A stretch of 64,000 nt of DNA from Paracrocinitomix sp039939375 (GTDB lineage Bacteria > Bacteroidota > Bacteroidia > Flavobacteriales_D > Crocinitomicaceae), in contig JBDVJO010000010.1 of the NCBI GenBank assembly GCA_039939375.1, positions 62,001 through 126,000 on the forward strand. The letters are read 5' to 3'. The notes below the pieces were generated by a model, which did no database searches, had not been told where the DNA came from, and worked only from the letters and a program-made list of their open reading frames with translations. Both the position numbers and the translations under genes were made by a program. Of this stretch, positions 59,591 through 64,000 are shown piece after piece. Positions within the stretch are counted from its first letter, which is position 1. Each line of letters opens with the position of its first letter.

Positions 59591-61780
59591 ATGTCAAGTT
59601 CTAGAACGAAAGCTTTTGATGAAGTACTTACCAGAGAGCCACAACACATGAAGACTCCAGTCAGAAGAGTTTCTGAGTATTTTGGTGAAAATACTTTTCA
59701 TTTAGATAAAATGAGAGAGTGTTTAACTGATGAAGCGTATAAAATTGTAAGATCTGCAGTAGAGTCAGGGACAACTGTTGATAGAACACATGCCGATCAA
59801 ATTGCAACAGCAATGAAAGATTGGGCGATAACTAAAGGAGCTACGCATTATACACACTGGTTTCAACCACTTACCGGAACAACGGCTGAAAAGCATGATG
59901 GTTTTTTCAAACCAATTGGTCCAGGAAAAGCAATAGAAAGATTTGAAGGTGATTTATTGGTGCAACAAGAACCAGACGCCTCTTCTTTTCCAAATGGCGG
60001 AATAAGAAACACGTTTGAAGCAAGAGGGTATACGGCATGGGATCCAACTTCACCAGCCTTTGTTATAGGAAAGACTTTGTGCATTCCAACTGTTTTTATT
60101 GCTTATACAGGGGAAGCTTTAGATTATAAAATGCCTTTGCTAAAAGCATTGGATAGAGTTGAAGTGGCTGCTAAAAATGTGTGCCAATATTTTGATAAGA
60201 ACATTACTAAGGTAGGAGCAACATTAGGATGGGAGCAAGAGTATTTCTTAGTGGATACCGCTTTGTTTAACGCAAGACCTGATTTGGTGATGACAGGAAG
60301 GGCCTTGTTTGGTCATTCTCCGGCTAAGGGTCAACAATTAGATGATCACTATTTCGGATCTATTCCTGAAAGAGCAACTGCTTTTATGCGTGAATTTGAA
60401 TATGAATCTCACTTGTTGGGAATTCCTGTGACTACTCGTCACAATGAGGTTGCGCCAAACCAGTTTGAGTGTGCACCTATGTTTGAAGAGGTGAATATTG
60501 CCAATGATCACAACTTATTGTTGATGGATGTGATGGAGAAAGTAGCAAGAAAGCACAACTTTAGAGTGTTGTTGCACGAGAAGCCATTTGCTGGAATCAA
60601 TGGTTCAGGTAAGCACAATAACTGGTCGTTAGGAACTAATACGGGAGTTAATTTATTACAGCCCGGAAAAAATCCTAAATCTAACATGCAGTTTTTGACG
60701 TTCTTCGTGAATACCATTAAGGCTATTCATGATAATGCAGATTTATTAAGAGCTTCTATCGCTTCTGCTTCAAATGATCACAGATTAGGGGCTAATGAAG
60801 CACCTCCTGCTATAATTTCAGTGTTTATAGGTACGCAATTGTCTAAAATGTTGGATGATTTAGAGAAAAGTATCAAGGCAGGGAAAATGACGCCTGAGGC
60901 AAAGACAGAGCTTAAATTAAGTATTGGAAAGATACCACAGTTATTACTGGATAATACCGATAGAAATAGAACTTCTCCTTTTGCGTTTACCGGAAATAAA
61001 TTTGAGTTCAGAGCAGTAGGTTCAACAGCAAACTGCGCGCATGCAATGACTGTTTTAAATACGATTGTTGCAAATCAGCTGATTGAATTTAAGAAGAATG
61101 TTGATGGGCAAATTAATCAAGGTGAAAAGAAAGATGAAGCGATATTAAAAGAACTTCAGGTGTTGATTAAAGAGTCTAAGAAAATTAGATTTGAGGGTAA
61201 CGGGTATGGAGAAGAATGGGTGAAAGAAGCTAAAAAGAGAGGTTTATCTAATTTAAAAGATACGCCTAGAGCTTTAGATGTGTGGAACGAAAAAGAGACG
61301 AAAGCCTTATTCAATAAATTAGATATTCTTTCGGATGTTGAGTTAGAAGCAAGACATGAGATTGAATTAGAAAATTATATCCTTAAAATTCAAATCGAAT
61401 CAAGAGTGATGGGAGATTTGGCTAAAAATCATTTGATGCCAGCGGCGCTTGAATACCAAAATGTATTGATTAAAAACGTTGAAGGATTGATAAATGTGTT
61501 AGGTGCAAAAGAAGGTAAAGAAGCAGCAAGAACGCAAATCAACTTTATTAAATCTATTTCTAAGCATGTTAATGCTATGAATGATAAAGTAAATATCATG
61601 ATTGATGAGCGTAAAAAAGCTAACGTTTTAGAAGATTCTAGAGAAAAAGCTTATGCTTATTGTGATAAAATTAAATCTATGTTTGATGATATCAGATACC
61701 ATGCTGATAAATTAGAAATTATGGTAGATGATGAAATGTGGCCATTACCAAAATTAAGAGAGCTACTTTTTACAAAATAA
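59591..61780 (+). CDS. glnN: Glutamine synthetase type III (GSIII)
   Basis: 729 residues, the GSIII length typical of Bacteroidota. It makes glutamine from glutamate, ammonia and ATP. The GSIII-specific N-domain starts with FGENTFHLDKMRECLTDEAY; the catalytic core has GWEQEYFLVD, TRHNEVAPNQFECAP, GINGSGKHNNWSLGTNTG and LGANEAPPAIISVF. Upstream is a candidate promoter, downstream a terminator at 61801-61835, so it is monocistronic. Confidence 0.97.
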   Translation: MSSSRTKAFDEVLTREPQHMKTPVRRVSEYFGENTFHLDKMRECLTDEAYKIVRSAVESGTTVDRTHADQIATAMKDWAITKGATHYTHWFQPLTGTTAEKHDGFFKPIGPGKAIERFEGDLLVQQEPDASSFPNGGIRNTFEARGYTAWDPTSPAFVIGKTLCIPTVFIAYTGEALDYKMPLLKALDRVEVAAKNVCQYFDKNITKVGATLGWEQEYFLVDTALFNARPDLVMTGRALFGHSPAKGQQLDDHYFGSIPERATAFMREFEYESHLLGIPVTTRHNEVAPNQFECAPMFEEVNIANDHNLLLMDVMEKVARKHNFRVLLHEKPFAGINGSGKHNNWSLGTNTGVNLLQPGKNPKSNMQFLTFFVNTIKAIHDNADLLRASIASASNDHRLGANEAPPAIISVFIGTQLSKMLDDLEKSIKAGKMTPEAKTELKLSIGKIPQLLLDNTDRNRTSPFAFTGNKFEFRAVGSTANCAHAMTVLNTIVANQLIEFKKNVDGQINQGEKKDEAILKELQVLIKESKKIRFEGNGYGEEWVKEAKKRGLSNLKDTPRALDVWNEKETKALFNKLDILSDVELEARHEIELENYILKIQIESRVMGDLAKNHLMPAALEYQNVLIKNVEGLINVLGAKEGKEAARTQINFIKSISKHVNAMNDKVNIMIDERKKANVLEDSREKAYAYCDKIKSMFDDIRYHADKLEIMVDDEMWPLPKLRELLFTK

Positions 61781-61800
61781 GAACATCAAAATCTAATTTA

Positions 61801-61835
61801 AAATCCGTTTCAACAAGTTTGGAACGGATTTTTTT
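61801..61835 (+). terminator. Rho-independent terminator of glnN
   Basis: AAATCCGTT(T)C pairs with GAACGGATTT across a 10-base loop, followed by T run; 20 bases after the glnN stop. Confidence 0.85.
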
Positions 61836-61888
61836 ATGCCTTGGAATACCTGATTTTACTGAGAAATCAAAATTAGTTTCATTTTTTT

Positions 61889-61921
61889 CTTGCAGATTTA
61901 ATTTATTTCAACTTACATTTG
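61889..61921 (+). promoter_or_regulatory. Promoter of the SAM-riboswitch/metX transcript
   Basis: CTTG (61889-61892) at the -33 site and TACATTTG (61914-61921) as the -7 box, spacer 21. Expected start of transcription about 61928, some 30 bases upstream of the riboswitch P1 stem. Confidence 0.55.
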
Positions 61922-61958
61922 CAATGTCGATCGCGGTTCTCGTGAACTTGTGATTCGA

Positions 61959-62061
61959 TTTATAAAGAAGAGGTAAGAGACAGGCTCTATGACCCTCTGG
62001 CAACCTTAAGAAGGACTTAAACGGTGCCAATTCCTGTCCCGGATTTTCGGGAAAATATAAA
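61959..62061 (+). promoter_or_regulatory. SAM-I (S-box) riboswitch in the metX leader
   Basis: Core words match the S-box consensus in order: AAGAGGTAAGAGACAGGC (P2a region), CTCTATGACCCTCTGGCAACC and GGTGCCAATTCC, then a P4 hairpin TCCCGGATTTTCGGGA. P1 arms pair TTTATA (61959-61964) with TATAAA (62056-62061). S-adenosylmethionine binding should repress downstream expression. The 3' P1 strand ends 12 bases before the start of a micro-ORF (62073), so the switch may act on its translation; I see no terminator directly after P1. Confidence 0.9.
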
Positions 62062-62072
62062 AGAATTGCAAA

Positions 62073-62171
62073 ATGAAGACAAATTCTAAAGAAGTTAAAA
62101 AAGTAAGTGTTGACGCTAAGTCACTAATGTGTTATTCTTGTTGGCATTCTATGTCAAATTGTTGTTGCTAG
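62073..62171 (+). CDS. Cys-rich micro-ORF between SAM riboswitch and metX (32 codons)
   Basis: ATG at 62073, TAG at 62169-62171. The peptide begins MKTNSKEVKKVSVDAKSL and ends in MCYSCWHSMSNCCC: five Cys, three in a row just before the stop, plus Trp and His. The position (12 bases after the riboswitch, 75 before the metX start) and the terminal CCC suggest a cysteine-sensing leader peptide, or a small metal/thiol peptide. No tRNA-Cys or known antiterminator was identified, so function is inferred from layout alone. Confidence 0.5.
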   Translation: MKTNSKEVKKVSVDAKSLMCYSCWHSMSNCCC

Positions 62172-62196
62172 TCAATTTAATTTTCTAGTAATTTTT

Positions 62197-62217
62197 GTTT
62201 CTGAGTTCTTCAGAAAC
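62197..62217 (+). other. Hairpin between the Cys micro-ORF and metX
   Basis: GTTTCTGA (62197-62204) and TCAGAAAC (62210-62217), eight perfect pairs, five-base loop, 26 bases after the micro-ORF stop and 30 bases before the metX ATG. No T run follows; it may modulate translation or RNA stability rather than terminate. Confidence 0.5.
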
Positions 62218-62246
62218 GCAGTATCCATCAATAAACAAGAATAATA

Positions 62247-63278
62247 ATGAATAACTATTTTATCCATCATAATGAATTTCAATTAGAGTCAGGCAAAGCT
62301 TTAAACGGAATTAAAATCGCCTATACAATCTCTGGAAATCCCTTTGCTAAAAAAACGATTTGGGTTTGCCATGCACTTTCAGGAAATGCTGAAGCAACTC
62401 AGTGGTGGGCAGGTTTGTTTTCTGATTCAACATTGTTTGATTTATCTAAGTATCGAGTAATCTGCGCAAATGTTTTGGGCTCTTGTTATGGTTCTACCGG
62501 AGCGGGAGAATTAGAGGAGCCATTAACATTTCCTTTCATAACCATTAGAGATATGGTGAAGGCGCATCAACTGTTGGCTGCGTATCTGAATGTGAAAAAT
62601 GTGGATGTCCTAATTGGTGCATCTCTTGGTGGGCAACAAGCCTTGGAATGGTCTATAATCGATACAGAATTTGCTGATCAACTAATTTTAGTGGCAACCA
62701 ATGCAGTGCATTCTCCTTACGGAATCGCTTTTAACGAATCGCAGCGCTTAGCGCTTCAAGCTGATTTAACTTTTGGGTTAAAAACAGGAGGGAAAGCTGG
62801 TTTGAAAGCGGCTCGCGCAATTGCAATGTTGTCTTACCGTTCTGCGAATGATTTTACCATTAAACAAAGTGATAGTTCAAGAAGTGCTTTTAGTCATAGA
62901 GCTTCAAGTTATGTCAATTATCAAGGTGAAAAATTTATTGATCGATTCAATCCGTACGCATATTTCTATCTTTCTAAAGCCATGGATTCACATGATGTTT
63001 CCAGGAGTAGGTCTTCGTTTTCTGAAGTGCTTTCTGCTGTTAAAGCTAAGACTTTGGTGATTGGTGTAGATTCTGATTTGCTGTTTCCATTAACTGAGCA
63101 AAAATTCCTAGCTGATCATATTACTGGAGCTGAATTAGGGGTAATCAAATCGCCTTATGGTCATGATGCTTTTTTGATAGAATTTGAGCAACTAAATGAG
63201 TTAATTAAAGATTTTTTATACAACGATTTCAAAAGGAATCGACCAACAGTTTTAAAAACAAAACAAGTAAATAAATAG
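62247..63278 (+). CDS. metX: Homoserine O-acetyltransferase
   Basis: 343 residues, alpha/beta hydrolase fold. It acetylates homoserine with acetyl-CoA at the start of methionine synthesis in Bacteroidota. The nucleophile elbow is IGASLGGQQALEWSI and the acid/base residues lie in VIGVDSDLLFPL and YGHDAFLIE. Controlled by the leader riboswitch upstream. The homoserine dehydrogenase gene follows after one base, so the two are co-transcribed. Confidence 0.93.
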   Translation: MNNYFIHHNEFQLESGKALNGIKIAYTISGNPFAKKTIWVCHALSGNAEATQWWAGLFSDSTLFDLSKYRVICANVLGSCYGSTGAGELEEPLTFPFITIRDMVKAHQLLAAYLNVKNVDVLIGASLGGQQALEWSIIDTEFADQLILVATNAVHSPYGIAFNESQRLALQADLTFGLKTGGKAGLKAARAIAMLSYRSANDFTIKQSDSSRSAFSHRASSYVNYQGEKFIDRFNPYAYFYLSKAMDSHDVSRSRSSFSEVLSAVKAKTLVIGVDSDLLFPLTEQKFLADHITGAELGVIKSPYGHDAFLIEFEQLNELIKDFLYNDFKRNRPTVLKTKQVNK

Positions 63279-63279
63279 C

Positions 63280-64000
63280 ATGAGTAATAAATTAAATATC
63301 GGTCTTTTTGGCTTTGGTTGTGTAGGTTCTGGGCTTTATCAGGTGCTTAATAAGAGTGAGCTTTTGAATGCTGAAATTCAGAAAATAGTAGTGAAAGATC
63401 CTACTAAAAAAAGAAGTCTTGAAAAAGAAAAGTTCTCTTTTGATAAAAAAGATATTTTGGAAAACCCTGAAATTAATGTAGTTGTTGAGTTGATTGATGA
63501 TGCTGAAGCAGCTTTTGAAATTGTGACATCTGCTATGCGAAAAGGAAAGCATGTGGTTTCGGCGAATAAAAAGTTAATTGCTGAACATCTTGAAGAGCTG
63601 ATTGAGATAAAAAATGAGTGCGGGGTGTCGTTTTTGTATGAAGCTGCTGTATGTGGTTCAATTCCAATTATCAGAAACTTGGAAGAATATTATAATAACG
63701 ATAGTTTGAGTTCGATTCAAGGGGTGTGTAATGGTACTTCTAATTATATTTTGACGCGTTTAAATAATGAATTAAAGTCTTTTGATGAGATTTTAAAAGA
63801 TGCGCAAGATGCTGGATTCGCTGAGTCTGACCCAACTTTAGATATTGATGGATTTGATTCAAAATTCAAGTTGCAAATTCTCATTCACAATGCTTTTGGC
63901 TTAATTGTTCGACCTGAAGAAGTATTGAACCTAGGTATTAGACATGTAAAAGCTGAGGATATATTATTTGCTAAAGAAAAAGGCTTAAGGCTTCGTCTGG
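63280..64000 (+). CDS. hom: Homoserine dehydrogenase (3' truncated by the window end)
   Basis: At least 240 codons, start ATG at 63280, frame still open at 64000. NAD(P) binding: NIGLFGFGCVGSGLYQVL at the start; later HVVSANKKLIAE, VCNGTSNYILTRL and the substrate-contact ESDPTLDIDGFDSKFKLQIL. It makes homoserine from aspartate semialdehyde, the substrate of MetX, thus the gene order matches the pathway. No aspartokinase domain is in the visible part. Confidence 0.95.
   Translation, partial: MSNKLNIGLFGFGCVGSGLYQVLNKSELLNAEIQKIVVKDPTKKRSLEKEKFSFDKKDILENPEINVVVELIDDAEAAFEIVTSAMRKGKHVVSANKKLIAEHLEELIEIKNECGVSFLYEAAVCGSIPIIRNLEEYYNNDSLSSIQGVCNGTSNYILTRLNNELKSFDEILKDAQDAGFAESDPTLDIDGFDSKFKLQILIHNAFGLIVRPEEVLNLGIRHVKAEDILFAKEKGLRLRL

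Overview
The window looks like a piece of chromosome from a low-GC Bacteroidota bacterium, most likely of the Flavobacteriia (inference). Signs are a type III glutamine synthetase, DUF4249, DUF4836-like and TlpA/DUF4369-type lipoproteins, a C-terminal type IX secretion sorting domain, an OlsB/GlsB plus GlsA glycine-lipid pair, many (M)K-rich Bacteroidota signal peptides, and repeated matches to the Bacteroidota -7 promoter box TAnnTTTG upstream of genes. No rRNA, tRNA, transposase, prophage or CRISPR array is seen. It reads as housekeeping chromosome with a few accessory genes.

Layout. 0-6.3 kb: the end of a histone-deacetylase-family gene, a signal-less M23 peptidase with a GNAT gene, a LOG-family phosphoribohydrolase, two lipoproteins, and the glycine-lipid acyltransferase pair. 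6.3-14.6 kb: pruA, apaG, a CPBP protease, secreted proteins, and a translationally coupled pair of a cytosolic NMT1-like binding protein and an N-formylglutamate amidohydrolase. 14.7-21.5 kb: a seven-gene operon lpxK-pnp-gatB-tlpA-tlpA-lpxH-gtrA, followed by a convergent ArnT-like glycosyltransferase. 23-30.8 kb: a cold-shock protein with an odd leader, two SiaC (DUF1987) paralogs, a large beta-propeller/caspase-like protein and a SulP transporter. 30.9-32.3 kb: three tandem small TonB-C proteins. 32.3-36.8 kb: a degenerate repeat block, trmD-menA, a 7-bp tandem array, rarA and an LpxL-type acyltransferase.

36.9-41.6 kb: a tight four-gene operon (WG-repeat protein, TonB-like protein, AAC(3)-family acetyltransferase, ACC-deaminase-like PLP enzyme). 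41.6-47 kb: a YiiX-type hydrolase, a small lipoprotein, an asymmetric ABC-F ATPase, a previously easy-to-miss 46-residue Lys/Cys-rich microprotein, a DCC protein, ElbB, and a T9SS cargo protein. 47-55 kb: two SpoIIE/PP2C phosphatases, one of which is cut by an in-frame TAA inside its first PAS domain, plus a methyltransferase, a PAP2 phosphatase and an acyl-CoA carboxylase beta subunit. 55-64 kb: NUDIX, DUF4328, a DUF4836-like lipoprotein, Hsp20, GSIII (glnN), and a methionine locus in which a SAM-I riboswitch is followed by a 32-codon Cys-rich micro-ORF, then metX and the start of homoserine dehydrogenase.

Themes: outer-membrane lipid synthesis (LpxK, LpxH, LpxL-like, GlsA/GlsB, ArnT-like), SpoIIE/SiaC-type partner switching spread over three loci, and sulfur/methionine control. 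The most interesting candidates are the riboswitch/Cys-micro-ORF leader of metX, the SiaC duplication without a visible SiaB kinase, the 7-bp-period repeat arrays, and the orphan terminator upstream of the cold-shock gene. All functional calls rest on reading motifs by eye; no database search was possible.
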